Shown: positions 1-9,299 of the stretch, piece after piece
Layout of the letters: each line of letters begins with the position of its first letter
Numbering within the stretch: the stretch's first letter is position 1
NCBI RefSeq assembly: GCF_006385785.1
Contig: NZ_VFSH01000003.1
Span: 170,374-234,373 of the forward strand
Direction of reading: 5' to 3'
DNA: 64,000 nt
DNA from: Streptococcus shenyangsis
GTDB taxonomy: Bacteria > Bacillota > Bacilli > Lactobacillales > Streptococcaceae
Translations under genes and position numbers: made by a program
Notes under the pieces: generated by a model
What the model was told of the DNA's origin: nothing
Seen by the model: the letters and a program-made list of their open reading frames with translations, nothing else
Databases searched by the model: none

Positions 1-2259
1 AGCATCTCCCTCATCACTGGTAATATCACGAATGTCAAAGATATAGCCATCTTCTGTTGTATACTTACCTGCTAATTTCGCTAATTTAATTTCATCGTCT
101 GTATAAGCAATTTGAGAATTTGGCTTACCAAGACGTTCTGGATGGGTAATTGGTGCTAGGAATGCCAATAAATCATCTACCAATTTTCCTTTATTAGAAG
201 ATTCATCATTCAAGCGCTCTGCTAATTTGTCTAAGGCTTGGAAATCAGAAGTACGACCCTTATTTTCATACAAGGCTTTATGAGCCTCGGCCAATAAATT
301 ATATGCTTTATCATAAAATTCTTGGTCACGAGGAGCGACATTTTCTTTCTTCGCAACTAGGGCATGTGTCTCTTGAGTTTTCTTAGACAAGAGATTTTCA
401 ATAGCGTCAACCTTATCCTTAGCCAAGTCTTTAGCTAGAACATAACGACTGACTCCCTTATCCTCGAAAATATAACCGTCGCCAACTTTTCTAACAACCT
501 GATTGACATCAAGTTCAGTCGGTTTATTTTCCACTGGTGCTAGAGGTTTGGTAGTAGGAGCTGGTTTCAGAGGAGTAACACTTGGCAAGACACCGCCATT
601 TTGTCCCTTAACAACTATCATACGAGCCAATTTTTCTTCCAGCGGTGACATTTGTGAATAAGGAATAAAGTGATAATGGTCTCCATGAGGCACTGCAACA
701 CCGTTAGCTGTACGTTTGATAATTTGTGCCGGATCAAAGACTAAGCCATCCGATTCCACATGTCGTTCTGACAAAGGTTTGGCATACAATTCACGTAAAA
801 GTGTTGGAATATCTTCCCCTTGATTTTGATGATAAGTTGGAGTGACAGTCAGATTAGGAGTCTCTGGCAAACTTGGTTGAGTTGGTTTAGCATTATCACT
901 ACTTGGTTTACTTGAACTTATAGCAGAATGTGAGCCCTGTTTACCATTCCAATAAGCTTGAGCAGCAGCTAATTCTCCTGCTGACAAATCACTCTTAGGA
1001 ATATAGTGGAAATGATTGCCGTGAGGGACAACAAAAGCATCACCTGTATCTTCAATCACATCTGTCGGATTAAAGACATACCCATCATCCGTTGTATAGG
1101 CGCCTCCAGTTCCTCGATTTGGTGCCTGCGTATTGAGATTAAAGTTTGGTTTAATCGTTGAACTTGGTGTTGAACTTGTTTTCTCAGGGCTACTTGGCTT
1201 CGTATTATCAGAATGACTTTGAACTGGCTGACCTCCAATTGGCAGATTTCGAGCCAATTTTTCTTCCAAGGCAGACATTTGTGAATAAGGAATGAAATGG
1301 AAATGATCTCCGTGAGGAACTGCCACACCATTGGCAGTACGTTTTGTAATCTGTGCCGGGTCAAATACCAATCCATCAGACTCCACATGACGTTGGCTAA
1401 GTGGCAAGGCGTACAATTCTTGAAGGAGACTAGCTAAATCCTCATTTTGACTCTCAGGAGCTTTGGCAGAATCTTGAGAAGCCTCAGATGGACTCGTTCT
1501 CATACTAAATCTTCTTTCAGCTCTGCTTGAACGGTATTCAACCGTACTTAATTGACCGCCTTTTCCAGATAAGAAGGCTTGGGCAGCGGCTAATTCACTA
1601 GCAGACAAGTCACTTTTAGGAATATAGTGGAAGTGATTGCCATGAGGTACGATATAGGCATCACCCGTATCTTCGATGATATCAGATGCATTGAAGATAT
1701 ACCCATCATCCGTTGTATAACGTCCTTGAGCTCTGGCTGCAGCAACAGCATTATCTGTGCTTGCATTATGATTATGACTATGTTCCTGCTTCTGACGTTT
1801 AATCTCTTCTTTTGTACGAATATTGTCCGCATGAGCCGCATCTTTAAGGTAAACATAGTATTTCCCGTCTACCTTAATCACATAGCCACCCTTGATTTCA
1901 TTGACAATGTCTGAATCCTTCAACTGATAATTCGGATCTTTCATGAGGAGTTCTTCACTGATGATGGCATCATAAGGAACCTTCCCATTATAGTAATGAT
2001 AATGGTCTCCATGAGAGGTCACATAGCCTTGATCCGTAATCTTGATAACAATTTGTTCGGCGTTGATTCCCTCTCTTTTACTGACTTCATCTGGTGTCAA
2101 ATTTTCTGCCTTTTGACCAGCCTGATCACCATCTATATAAGCAACTCGATTCGAATCTTTCTTAACTTGTCCAGCTTGGTAACGACCAAGCTCGTAGGAA
2201 CAAACACTTAGGGCAAGAACTGCCACTGAACCTGCTACATATTTTTTATTGATTTTCAT
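1..2259 (-). CDS. phtD: Polyhistidine triad surface protein (PhtD-like), C-terminus cut by window edge
   Basis: 753 codons are visible and open; the C-terminus lies beyond the window. The N-terminus has a basic, hydrophobic signal (MKINKKYVAGSVAVLALS) followed by Cys, and the mature part carries five HxxHxH triads: HGDHYH near residue 83, HGNHFH near 205, HGDHFH near 315, HGNHFH near 411 and HGDHYH near 524. These are the zinc-binding signature of the Pht family, surface proteins involved in zinc acquisition and complement interaction. The start is supported by AGGAAAG just upstream. adcAII ends 7 bp before the start, so its stop overlaps the ribosome binding site and the two are cotranscribed. 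Assignment to PhtD rather than PhtA/B/E rests mainly on the adcAII neighbour. Confidence 0.9.
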   Translation of the reverse strand, partial: MKINKKYVAGSVAVLALSVCSYELGRYQAGQVKKDSNRVAYIDGDQAGQKAENLTPDEVSKREGINAEQIVIKITDQGYVTSHGDHYHYYNGKVPYDAIISEELLMKDPNYQLKDSDIVNEIKGGYVIKVDGKYYVYLKDAAHADNIRTKEEIKRQKQEHSHNHNASTDNAVAAARAQGRYTTDDGYIFNASDIIEDTGDAYIVPHGNHFHYIPKSDLSASELAAAQAFLSGKGGQLSTVEYRSSRAERRFSMRTSPSEASQDSAKAPESQNEDLASLLQELYALPLSQRHVESDGLVFDPAQITKRTANGVAVPHGDHFHFIPYSQMSALEEKLARNLPIGGQPVQSHSDNTKPSSPEKTSSTPSSTIKPNFNLNTQAPNRGTGGAYTTDDGYVFNPTDVIEDTGDAFVVPHGNHFHYIPKSDLSAGELAAAQAYWNGKQGSHSAISSSKPSSDNAKPTQPSLPETPNLTVTPTYHQNQGEDIPTLLRELYAKPLSERHVESDGLVFDPAQIIKRTANGVAVPHGDHYHFIPYSQMSPLEEKLARMIVVKGQNGGVLPSVTPLKPAPTTKPLAPVENKPTELDVNQVVRKVGDGYIFEDKGVSRYVLAKDLAKDKVDAIENLLSKKTQETHALVAKKENVAPRDQEFYDKAYNLLAEAHKALYENKGRTSDFQALDKLAERLNDESSNKGKLVDDLLAFLAPITHPERLGKPNSQIAYTDDEIKLAKLAGKYTTEDGYIFDIRDITSDEGDA

Positions 2260-2266
2260 TCTTTCC

Positions 2267-3184
2267 TCATTTCAATTCTTCTGCTAGAACACTCATATTT
2301 TCTTCAAGATTTTCTAGATAAGTCTTGTCATTTTGTGGGTCAGCCTCTAAAGGATTCAGAGTTTTAAGACCCACACCTGTTGATTTGACAAGAGTTTCAG
2401 CTACTTTTGAAGAAGCGTTACTTTCTGTAAAAATCGTTTTAACCTTATATGTTTTAACAAATTCCTGAATTTCAGTTAGTTGTCTTGGACTTGGTTCTTG
2501 TTCAGGAGAGATACCTGCAATACCCAATTGATTAAGTCCAAATCGCTTAGCTAGATAAGAAAAGGCTGTATGTTGTGTTACAAAGGTTTTCTGACTCGCT
2601 TTTTCAAATTTAGGTTGGAATTTCTTAGTCAATTCCTGAGCTTTTTTGATAAAGGCTTGCGCATTTTTCTGGTAAGTTTCTTTATGCTCACTATCCACCT
2701 CTGAAAGTTTGTCAGCGATAATTTGCGCTTCTTCGCCAGCTTTTTCTGGATCTAGCCATGTGTGAGGGTCATAGAGCGTTTTTTCATCAACTCCATCCCC
2801 TGCTTCCACATCTTCTAGCCCTGGGACGCGGTCTAAAGTCATTCCCTCTGAAGCCTCTAAAACCTTGACTTTAGATTTTTTTAGATTGGGATCTAAACTT
2901 CCTGCCCAAGATTCGAGCGTATGAGAATGATAAACAAAGACGTCTGCATCATAGATGGCCGCGATGTCATTTGCTGAAGGTTCAAAGGAGTGAATCCCAC
3001 TACTTGACTGAATCATCCGAACATCATTCAAATCACCAGATATCTCTTTAACCATAGAGTAGATAGGATAAAAACTGGTCACAATTTTCATCCCTTTTCC
3101 TGTTTGGCTTTCCTTTTGACCACAAGCCCCTAAACACAAAAGAAAGACACTTAACAATACTAAAAATAAACTTTGTTTTTTCAT
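2267..3184 (-). CDS. adcAII: Zinc-binding lipoprotein AdcAII (Lmb/ZnuA family)
   Basis: This 305-residue lipoprotein is a solute-binding protein that delivers zinc to the AdcBC ABC transporter from the cell surface. The N-terminal signal ends in a lipobox (LGAC, lipidated Cys21). The four zinc ligands expected for the AdcAII/Lmb family are visible: His65 (SGIHSFEPS), His141 (DPHTWLDPE), His205 (TQHTAF) and Glu280 (NPLEAD). The short loop after His65 and the lack of a long His-rich loop fit AdcAII rather than AdcA. It is the first gene of a two-gene unit with the histidine-triad gene, which is known to cooperate with it in zinc uptake. An AdcR-like palindrome lies directly upstream. Confidence 0.95.
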   Translation of the reverse strand: MKKQSLFLVLLSVFLLCLGACGQKESQTGKGMKIVTSFYPIYSMVKEISGDLNDVRMIQSSSGIHSFEPSANDIAAIYDADVFVYHSHTLESWAGSLDPNLKKSKVKVLEASEGMTLDRVPGLEDVEAGDGVDEKTLYDPHTWLDPEKAGEEAQIIADKLSEVDSEHKETYQKNAQAFIKKAQELTKKFQPKFEKASQKTFVTQHTAFSYLAKRFGLNQLGIAGISPEQEPSPRQLTEIQEFVKTYKVKTIFTESNASSKVAETLVKSTGVGLKTLNPLEADPQNDKTYLENLEENMSVLAEELK

Positions 3185-3206
3185 GGATAACCCCTTAACT
3201 ATTTAA

Positions 3207-3218
3207 TTAACTGGTAAA
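3207..3218. promoter_or_regulatory. Candidate AdcR operator upstream of adcAII
   Basis: TTAACTGGTAAA matches the AdcR consensus TTAACYRGTTAA at 11 of 12 positions and lies 22 bp upstream of the adcAII start. AdcR is the zinc-responsive MarR-type repressor of streptococcal zinc uptake genes, so adcAII-pht should be repressed when zinc is plentiful. The site call is by eye. Confidence 0.65.
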
Positions 3219-3329
3219 CAGTCTACTCCTAAAAATTTAATCTGTCAAGCTATTTTTAGAAAAATTTTGAAATTTCTTTCACATATAAAAATCTGCTGAG
3301 TTTCAACAACTCAACAGATTCTCACTTTA

Positions 3330-3480
3330 TATACTCAATGAAAATCAAAGAGCAAATTAGGAGGCTAGCCGTAGGTTGCTCAAAACACTGTTTTGAGGTT
3401 GTAGATAAGACTGACGAAGTCAGTCACATATATACGGCAAGGCGAAGCTGACGTGGTTTGAAGAGATTTTCGAAGAGTAT
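3330..3480 (-). repeat. BOX element (boxA-boxB-boxC)
   Basis: The minus strand shows the boxA start near 3480, the ACGGCAAGGCGAAGCTGACG core at about 3434-3453, a boxB-like GACTGACGAAGTCAGTC stem, and a boxC end running to TATACTCAATG at 3330. BOX elements are mobile intergenic repeats of Mitis-group streptococci. This copy abuts the stop codon of the amino acid permease and could form stem-loops in its 3' UTR. Confidence 0.9.
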
Positions 3481-4871
3481 TATTCTTCTATGGTAGAATG
3501 TTTATAGCCATAAGTAAAATAAATAATACTTCCTATCAACAAAGCAATGAGGAAAGCAACCCAGGTTTCCACATTATACTGCAACATAAATGATAGACAA
3601 ATAATGATTGATAAAATCGGTAATAAGGGTACCAAGGGTGTTTTAAATTCTCCAGATTTGGGCATCCCCTTTTCTTTCCGTAAACGAATCAGGCCGTAAG
3701 CTAGCATAATCAAGTAGGCTAGGGTACAAATATTTAAGAAAGCTGCAATACTAGCTAGTGGGAACATTCCTGCTGCTACTGCTGAAGCTAGACCTGTCAA
3801 GATAGTAGCATTTTTGGGTACCTTACTTGTCTTGGTTAGTTCTTTAAATACAGCAGGCATTAATCCGTCACGTGCTAAACTGTAAATCATACGTGATAGG
3901 GCATAGGTCATCGAGATACAAACCGTAATCAAGGTCAAGATAGCCACTAATGACACATAGTTAGCTGCCCAACCAATCCCAACGCTACGAAGAGCAAAGG
4001 CAACGGCATCGTCGACATTTAGATGACTATAGTGAACCACACCAGTCAAGACAAGCGTCACCAAGGCATAAAGAATGGTTACGATAGAAAGCGATAAGAC
4101 AATTCCTCTAGGAATATTTTTTTGAGGAGTCTTAACTTCATCTACAGCCATAGAGATGGATTCGAAGCCTAAAAATCCAAAGAACATCAAGGAGGCACCA
4201 GCCATAATACCAGTACTAGCGCCATATATTTGTCCAAAACCATAAGGAGCAAAATTGCTCCAATTATCAAGTTTGATATGCCAAATTCCTACTAAAACAA
4301 AGAGAGCTAAAGCGGAAAATTTCAAAATAACTAAAATAGAATTAAATCGTAAAGCTGCTTTAGCATTGAGTAAAACAAGCGATGTCACTAAGGCCAATAC
4401 AAGAATAGGTAATAAATCAACCAACGTCCCTGCTTGAGGATTAAAGGTACCATTTAAAGCACGAGGAAGGGCTATCCCGTATTGAGAGAGCAAGCCTTTA
4501 AAATAAGCTGCCCAACCCGAAGCCACACCAGATATGGCTGTCATGAACTCCATCATGGTTAACCAGCCAGCCAACCAAGCTGGAAATTCTCCTAAAATAG
4601 CATATAGATAACTGTAGGCACCACCCGTAGCAGGTACTCGTGAAGCGAATTCTGCAAAAAAGAGAGCTGATAATCCCACACACAAGGCAGAAATAACAAT
4701 TGAAATCACTAGCGCTGGACCAGCAAGTGTTGCAGCTGCAGTACCTGTAATTGTAAAGACGCCTGTCCCTACCATGGCTCCGATACCCAGCAAAATCAAA
4801 TCCCATAACTTCAAATGCCTGTGCATCTCCGTTTTATCCAAACTTACATTCTTTGTTCTAAATATATTCAT
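3480..4871 (-). CDS. APC-family amino acid permease
   Basis: A 463-residue polytopic membrane protein with about 12 hydrophobic segments. The APC signature is at the N-terminus (LWDLILLGIGAMVGTGVF) and conserved segments follow (GLSALFFAEFASRVP, ATGGAYSYLYAILGE). It resembles the YfnA/cationic amino acid transporter (CAT) subgroup; the substrate cannot be told from sequence. The ATG at 4871 is preferred over an in-frame TTG at 4883, because GGAGAG lies between them at proper distance from the ATG. The stop codon touches a BOX element. It is probably monocistronic. Confidence 0.85.
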   Translation of the reverse strand: MNIFRTKNVSLDKTEMHRHLKLWDLILLGIGAMVGTGVFTITGTAAATLAGPALVISIVISALCVGLSALFFAEFASRVPATGGAYSYLYAILGEFPAWLAGWLTMMEFMTAISGVASGWAAYFKGLLSQYGIALPRALNGTFNPQAGTLVDLLPILVLALVTSLVLLNAKAALRFNSILVILKFSALALFVLVGIWHIKLDNWSNFAPYGFGQIYGASTGIMAGASLMFFGFLGFESISMAVDEVKTPQKNIPRGIVLSLSIVTILYALVTLVLTGVVHYSHLNVDDAVAFALRSVGIGWAANYVSLVAILTLITVCISMTYALSRMIYSLARDGLMPAVFKELTKTSKVPKNATILTGLASAVAAGMFPLASIAAFLNICTLAYLIMLAYGLIRLRKEKGMPKSGEFKTPLVPLLPILSIIICLSFMLQYNVETWVAFLIALLIGSIIYFTYGYKHSTIEE

Positions 4872-4992
4872 ATTTCTCTCCAAAATAAAATGATGATTCT
4901 ATTTTACCATAAATATAGGAGATTTGTGAATATTTATAAAATGTTTTTCTAAAAAAATCTGACTACATACTGTAATCAGATTTTTATCTATT

Positions 4993-5559
4993 CTAGTTCA
5001 TTTCTTTAAATGCTGCTTCTGCATCCGCGTTGCTGATAACACCAAATTGAATCTTTCCAATCTTTCCTTGACTATCAATCAGGTATTCTGTAGGAATGCT
5101 TCGAATTTGATAAGCTTGGAAGGTAGTTGCTTTGGTATCATAAAGTACTGGGATATCCTTATAACCTTGATCTTGGAACCATTGTGGGAATTGCTCAACA
5201 GTTTTTTCACCTTGAATTCCTGGTGCAATGACACTAAGAATTTCGAAATCGCGATCTGGTTTTGCAGCCAATTCCATCAACTCAGGCATACTTTTCTTAC
5301 ATGGACCACACCATGAAGCCCAAAACTTCAAGTAGACTTTTTTACCCTTATAATCAGATAACTTAACTTCTTTACCATCCATGGATTGCAAGGTGAAGTC
5401 TGGAGCATCTTTTCCAACAGCAATTTGTTGTACGGACGTTTGTTGTTGCTGTTTTGGGGATTGTTGTGGAGCTTGAGTTTTTTTAGTCTCTTCCTCACCA
5501 CAGGCCATCAATACAACTAATGACAGAAGGCTTAAACCAGCAAACATTATTTTTTTCAT
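4993..5559 (-). CDS. etrx2: Extracellular thioredoxin-family lipoprotein (Etrx2-like, TlpA fold)
   Basis: A 188-residue surface thiol-disulfide reductant. The signal peptide ends in a lipobox (VLMAC, Cys20), followed by a Gln-rich linker and then an AhpC/TSA-thioredoxin domain. The redox motif is WCGPC (Cys84, Cys87) and a cis-proline is present in SIPTEYL. In pneumococci the Etrx proteins pass electrons from the membrane protein CcdA to the methionine sulfoxide reductase MsrAB2. The ccdA-type gene lies 11 bp upstream in the same operon, which supports that partnership. No msrAB gene is present here. Confidence 0.88.
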   Translation of the reverse strand: MKKIMFAGLSLLSLVVLMACGEEETKKTQAPQQSPKQQQQTSVQQIAVGKDAPDFTLQSMDGKEVKLSDYKGKKVYLKFWASWCGPCKKSMPELMELAAKPDRDFEILSVIAPGIQGEKTVEQFPQWFQDQGYKDIPVLYDTKATTFQAYQIRSIPTEYLIDSQGKIGKIQFGVISNADAEAAFKEMN

Positions 5560-5570
5560 CTTTTTCTCCT

Positions 5571-6278
5571 TTATTCAAAAATTCCAGCTAGAACATTTAC
5601 TTGTCCTAATAGTAACAAGATTCCCATTAAAATAATAAGGAAACCACCAATTTTCTTTAGTAGCATCATATGACGTTTGATTTTACTAAAATAAGGCATT
5701 ACTACACCTGAAGCTAGAGCCAAAACCAAGAAAGGAATGGCCATCCCCAGAGTGTAAATAAGAGTATAAATAGCTCCTTGCCAAGCACCATTGCCTCCAG
5801 AAGCCGCAAGCGCTAAAACAGAACTTAAAACCGGACCAATACAAGGTGTCCAACCAAAGCTAAAGGTAATACCAAGTAAAAATGCTGACCAATAACGATT
5901 GGATTCTGATTTCTTGAAAGTAAAGCTTTTTTGAACCTCTAATTTCTTAAAATGAAAAATTTCCATCTGGTGAAGTCCCAAAATGATAATAATTGTTCCC
6001 ATAACATATCGAAACCAATTTGCATAGAGAATATTACCAAAGTAACCTGCACCAAATCCTAGGATAAAGAAAATGAGAGAAATACCTGCAATAAAGCAAA
6101 GTGTTCGAATCAAACCTGACCAGAGAACCTTTCTCCCAAATAAAGAAAAACTTTTTGCGCTTTCCTGATCATCCAATAAAATCCCAGCATAAACTGGCAA
6201 AAGAGGAAAAATACAAGGAGAAAAGAAGGACAAGACCCCTGCTAAAAAAACGGAGATTGAAAATATTATCGTTTCCAA
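5571..6278 (-). CDS. ccdA: CcdA-type thiol-disulfide electron transporter
   Basis: A 235-residue protein with six predicted membrane helices and the two conserved Cys motifs of the CcdA/DsbD family, FFSPCIFPLLP near residue 22 and GWTPCIGPVL near residue 140. It moves electrons from cytoplasmic thioredoxin across the membrane to extracellular thioredoxin-like proteins. The start is a TTG with a weak upstream ribosome binding site; no ATG is available before the first helix. It is the first gene of the two-gene operon with the thioredoxin lipoprotein. Confidence 0.88.
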   Translation of the reverse strand: METIIFSISVFLAGVLSFFSPCIFPLLPVYAGILLDDQESAKSFSLFGRKVLWSGLIRTLCFIAGISLIFFILGFGAGYFGNILYANWFRYVMGTIIIILGLHQMEIFHFKKLEVQKSFTFKKSESNRYWSAFLLGITFSFGWTPCIGPVLSSVLALAASGGNGAWQGAIYTLIYTLGMAIPFLVLALASGVVMPYFSKIKRHMMLLKKIGGFLIILMGILLLLGQVNVLAGIFE

Positions 6279-6412
6279 TAAAGAACCAACTTTCTTAAGA
6301 ATTTAAACCTATTGTACTATAAATGTTAAAATTTGTATCAAGTTTGCTACGGTTAGCTGTATTCACTATGACGTTATAATGAATTTGACCTAAAATAGTA
6401 CACCATGGTTTC

Positions 6413-6519
6413 TATAGCAGATTGAAATAAAATCTAGAGAAATCAATTAATTATAAAACATTATTAGAAATTGAATTGAATTTCGCATTCAAGGTGTTCG
6501 GTTTTTTCATTTCACTATA
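6413..6519. repeat. RUP-like 107-bp element
   Basis: The segment starts with CTATAGCAGATTGAAAT and ends with ATTTCACTATAG, whose reverse complement begins CTATAGTGAAAT. It is bounded by TA dinucleotides and spans 107 bp, the length described for the pneumococcal RUP element, a non-autonomous repeat thought to be mobilised by IS630-Spn1 transposase. A decayed IS630 lies 4 kb away. The consensus was not available for comparison. Confidence 0.45.
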
Positions 6520-6524
6520 GATAA

Positions 6525-6573
6525 AAGAAAAAATTGAAGAAAATTGTCCAAAGAGCCACTTTTTCTTCAATCT
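6525..6573 (-). terminator. Rho-independent terminator of the murA2-map operon
   Basis: On the minus strand ATTGAAGAAAA pairs with TTTTCTTCAAT and is followed by a T run. It sits about 15 bp after the map stop codon. Confidence 0.8.
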
Positions 6574-6586
6574 ACTTTTACTTATT

Positions 6587-7447
6587 TTAATAAGTTCCTT
6601 CTTCACCTTGACTAGTCAAGATAACAGGTCCATCTTTTGTAATGACAAATTGGTGTTCATACTGACATGACAATCCACCGTCAATGGTCTTATGCGCCCA
6701 ACCAGTCTTCATATCTGTATCAATTTCCCAGTCACCAGTATTGATCATTGGTTCAATGGTCAGCACCATTCCTTCACGGAGACGAAGCCCACGACCAGCA
6801 ATACCATAGTTAGGAACCATTGGTTCTTCGTGCATAGTTGGGCCAACACCATGACCAACCAAATCACGCACTACACCGTAACCACGACTTTCAGCGTATT
6901 CTTGAATAGCCGCACCGATATCACCGATACGATTTCCAACAACAGCTTGCTCAATCCCCTTATACATGGCTTCTTTAGTTACATCCATCAGATTTTTCAC
7001 TTCTTCGGACGGTGTACCTACAGCATAAGCCCAACATGAGTCTGCTAAACCACCAGAATAGCTCTGAGTGTATTTTTTCATTTGTTCAACATTGTTAAAG
7101 TTTAATTTTGAGACATTCAAATCAGATTTGGCAATTGGACCTCCCAAAACCATGTCAACCTTGAGCAAATCACCATCTTTCAAGATATAATGACGAGGGA
7201 AAGCGTGAGCCACTTCATCATTAAGAGAGCAGCAGGTAGCATAAGGATAGTCCATCATGGCACCGTCAACCCCAATCTGAAGCGGAAGGAAATTTTCTTC
7301 CTTACAACGACGGCGAACATACTCTTCTACTTCCCACATATCAACGCCAGGCTTAATCAAATCACGTAAGCCGATATGAATACTTGCTAGAAAATCACCA
7401 GCCTTGTCCATAGCTTCGATTTCACGAGCTGATTTTAATGTTATCAT
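6587..7447 (-). CDS. map: Type I methionine aminopeptidase
   Basis: A 286-residue cytosolic metalloprotease that removes initiator Met from nascent proteins. The pita-bread ligands are visible: Asp98 (LKVDMV), Asp109 (KSDLN), His199 (VGHGVG), Glu232 (TIEPMI) and Glu264 (YEHQF), plus His81 and His206 at the active site. The protein is longer than the ~250-residue type I norm because of an insertion around residues 110-140, a feature of streptococcal MetAPs. It is the last gene of a four-gene minus-strand operon, 15 bp after the ytoI-like gene. The start has a TAGGAG ribosome binding site. Confidence 0.95.
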   Translation of the reverse strand: MITLKSAREIEAMDKAGDFLASIHIGLRDLIKPGVDMWEVEEYVRRRCKEENFLPLQIGVDGAMMDYPYATCCSLNDEVAHAFPRHYILKDGDLLKVDMVLGGPIAKSDLNVSKLNFNNVEQMKKYTQSYSGGLADSCWAYAVGTPSEEVKNLMDVTKEAMYKGIEQAVVGNRIGDIGAAIQEYAESRGYGVVRDLVGHGVGPTMHEEPMVPNYGIAGRGLRLREGMVLTIEPMINTGDWEIDTDMKTGWAHKTIDGGLSCQYEHQFVITKDGPVILTSQGEEGTY

Positions 7448-7462
7448 TTTTTCTCCTAGTTT

Positions 7463-8740
7463 CTAATTAATTTTAACAGTCACATTTGCTTTTGAAACAA
7501 TCTGATGACCATGATAAATATCGTAATCAATAATGGCTGATCGTCTAGTATGATGGATAATGCGTGCTTGAATGCGCAGTATATCATCTATCTGAACAGC
7601 CTGCAAAAAGTAGACTAGCATCTGCTCGATAATGAGATTGCGCCCACTATTCACAACTAAATCTTGGGTCATGTGAGTCAAGATTTCTGCCAATACACCA
7701 TTAGCCAAAACACCATTTTTCTCTAGCATAAAGGGTTCCACTGTAATGACTACTTCATCATGGTGATAAGAAAGTTTTTGACCAATCTGCTCTGAAAAAG
7801 TTGGTAAAGCAGAGACTTGGGATCGACTCATCTTCTCCATGACATCTCGTCGTGTCACAGCTCCAAGCAAGGTTTGATTATTCCGAACAACCGGTACCAT
7901 TTCAAAGTCTTCTGCGATCATCCGTTGACTCACATTGGCAATATTTGTCGATAATCCAACTAAAAATAGACTACGAGACATGACCTTGTCAATTGTGGTG
8001 CTTGGTGACTTATCACCAGCGTCTCTCATGGTTACAACACCAACAACAACCTGATGTTGATTAATAACTGGAAAACGACTGCTTCGATTCTTACGTACCA
8101 AGTCCAAATAATCTTTAACGGTGTCGGTCTCTCTCAGAAAACCATATTCATGACTCGGACGGTAAAGTTTCTCAACTGTCAGAATATCAGTCTTGATTTG
8201 AACATTTGACAAGGCTTTATTAATCATGGTCGCGACAGTGAAAGTGTCATGTTTGCTTCTTAAAACTGGAATCCCTTTTTGATTGGCCAGTTTAAGCACA
8301 TCATCATGAACATGAAAACCACCTGTAACCAAAACGGCATTTTCATTTTCCAGCGCTAGTAATTGGATACGGGTCCGGTCTCCGACAATCAAGAGTCCCC
8401 CATCATGAAGGTAAGACAAGATATTTTGTTCAGTCATAGCACCGATTGAGAACTTACTAAATTCTCTTTCTAAACCTTCTTGCCCAGCCAGAACCTCAGA
8501 AGAAGTCACTTCTGCAATTTCAGCAAAAGTTAATCTTTCAATAGCAACTTTCTGAGATTTAACACGGATAGTACCACTTCTTGGACGAGTCTCTACAATT
8601 CCACGATTTTCAGCTTCCTTGATAGCGCGATAGGCCGTTCCATCACTGACTCCCAGATGGTTGGAAATACTACGAACACTAACCCTCTTTCCGACAGGTA
8701 ATTCTTCCAAATAGCTTAGAATTTCCTGATGCTTACTCAT
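7463..8740 (-). CDS. YtoI-like regulator: HTH + DRTGG + CBS pair + hotdog domain
   Basis: A 425-residue multidomain protein. Residues 1-60 form a GntR-like winged helix (VSDGTAYRAIKEAENRG). A DRTGG domain follows (about 75-185), then two CBS repeats (about 190-310: ITMRDAG and VTRRDVME ends) and a C-terminal hotdog-fold thioesterase-like domain (about 325-425, with NGVLAEILTHM). The same order is found in B. subtilis YtoI. CBS pairs bind adenosine nucleotides, and DRTGG domains resemble phosphotransacetylase-linked modules. The DNA target is unknown. It overlaps the upstream acetyltransferase by 8 bp, implying translational coupling. Confidence 0.8.
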   Translation of the reverse strand: MSKHQEILSYLEELPVGKRVSVRSISNHLGVSDGTAYRAIKEAENRGIVETRPRSGTIRVKSQKVAIERLTFAEIAEVTSSEVLAGQEGLEREFSKFSIGAMTEQNILSYLHDGGLLIVGDRTRIQLLALENENAVLVTGGFHVHDDVLKLANQKGIPVLRSKHDTFTVATMINKALSNVQIKTDILTVEKLYRPSHEYGFLRETDTVKDYLDLVRKNRSSRFPVINQHQVVVGVVTMRDAGDKSPSTTIDKVMSRSLFLVGLSTNIANVSQRMIAEDFEMVPVVRNNQTLLGAVTRRDVMEKMSRSQVSALPTFSEQIGQKLSYHHDEVVITVEPFMLEKNGVLANGVLAEILTHMTQDLVVNSGRNLIIEQMLVYFLQAVQIDDILRIQARIIHHTRRSAIIDYDIYHGHQIVSKANVTVKIN

Positions 8741-9284
8741 TGAATTCTCCTTTTACATACCGAAATTCAAGATAATCCCGCATTTTTCTTGTGTAGCGAT
8801 CACTTCCCTTAAACTGACGGAACAAACTAAATCCAGACTTAAGGGCAACCTTTTGACTTGCTTCATTTTCGAGGTGGGTAATAATGGACAATTGTTTTAA
8901 ACCAAATTCTTCAAAAGAAAGTTGACAAATTTTTCTAACAACCTCTGTCATAAATCCTTGCGACCAAGCATCTTTTCTCAAAAAATAGCCAAGCTCTGCT
9001 TCTTTTTTGATTTCATCTAACTTCTCAAATTTAATAGAACCAATCATTTGTTGATTTTTCTGGTCACAAATTGCCCACACTCCCAAAGGGGACTTCATAA
9101 AGTAATTGGCCAGTGCATATTGACTTTCTTCCAGACTTGCCTGAGTTGGGAAAATAAATTGAAGATTTTCTGGATTTGAAGCTATCTGGTGGAAGTCCTG
9201 ACTATCACTAAAAAAGAAAGGACGCAAATACAAGCGATCCGTTTCAAAAAAAGAAAACATTGCTAATTTGGTCCAAATATTCAT
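8733..9284 (-). CDS. GNAT-family N-acetyltransferase (RimJ/RimL type)
   Basis: A 183-residue acetyltransferase of the RimJ/RimL branch. It starts with FFETDRLYLRPF, and the acetyl-CoA region is AELGYFLRKDAWSQGFMTEVV (positions about 90-110), followed by NEASQKVALKSGF. It probably acetylates a protein N-terminus or small molecule; the substrate is unknown. The ATG at 9284 is chosen over an upstream in-frame GTG because AGAGGTG precedes it at normal spacing. It sits between murA2 and the ytoI-like gene in a tight operon. Confidence 0.8.
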   Translation of the reverse strand: MNIWTKLAMFSFFETDRLYLRPFFFSDSQDFHQIASNPENLQFIFPTQASLEESQYALANYFMKSPLGVWAICDQKNQQMIGSIKFEKLDEIKKEAELGYFLRKDAWSQGFMTEVVRKICQLSFEEFGLKQLSIITHLENEASQKVALKSGFSLFRQFKGSDRYTRKMRDYLEFRYVKGEFNE

Positions 9285-9299
9285 AAACACCTCTACGGT

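Larger units (their letters stand above)
6279..6586. other. Intergenic region with RUP-like repeat and map terminator
   Basis: No gene is seen. The stretch holds AT-rich sequence upstream of ccdA, a 107-bp element bounded by CTATAG ends, and a terminator hairpin for the map operon; the last two are listed separately. Confidence 0.7.

Noticed and set aside
3480..4883. Permease start at 4883
   Set aside because: That codon is TTG and overlaps the ribosome binding site of the ATG at 4871.
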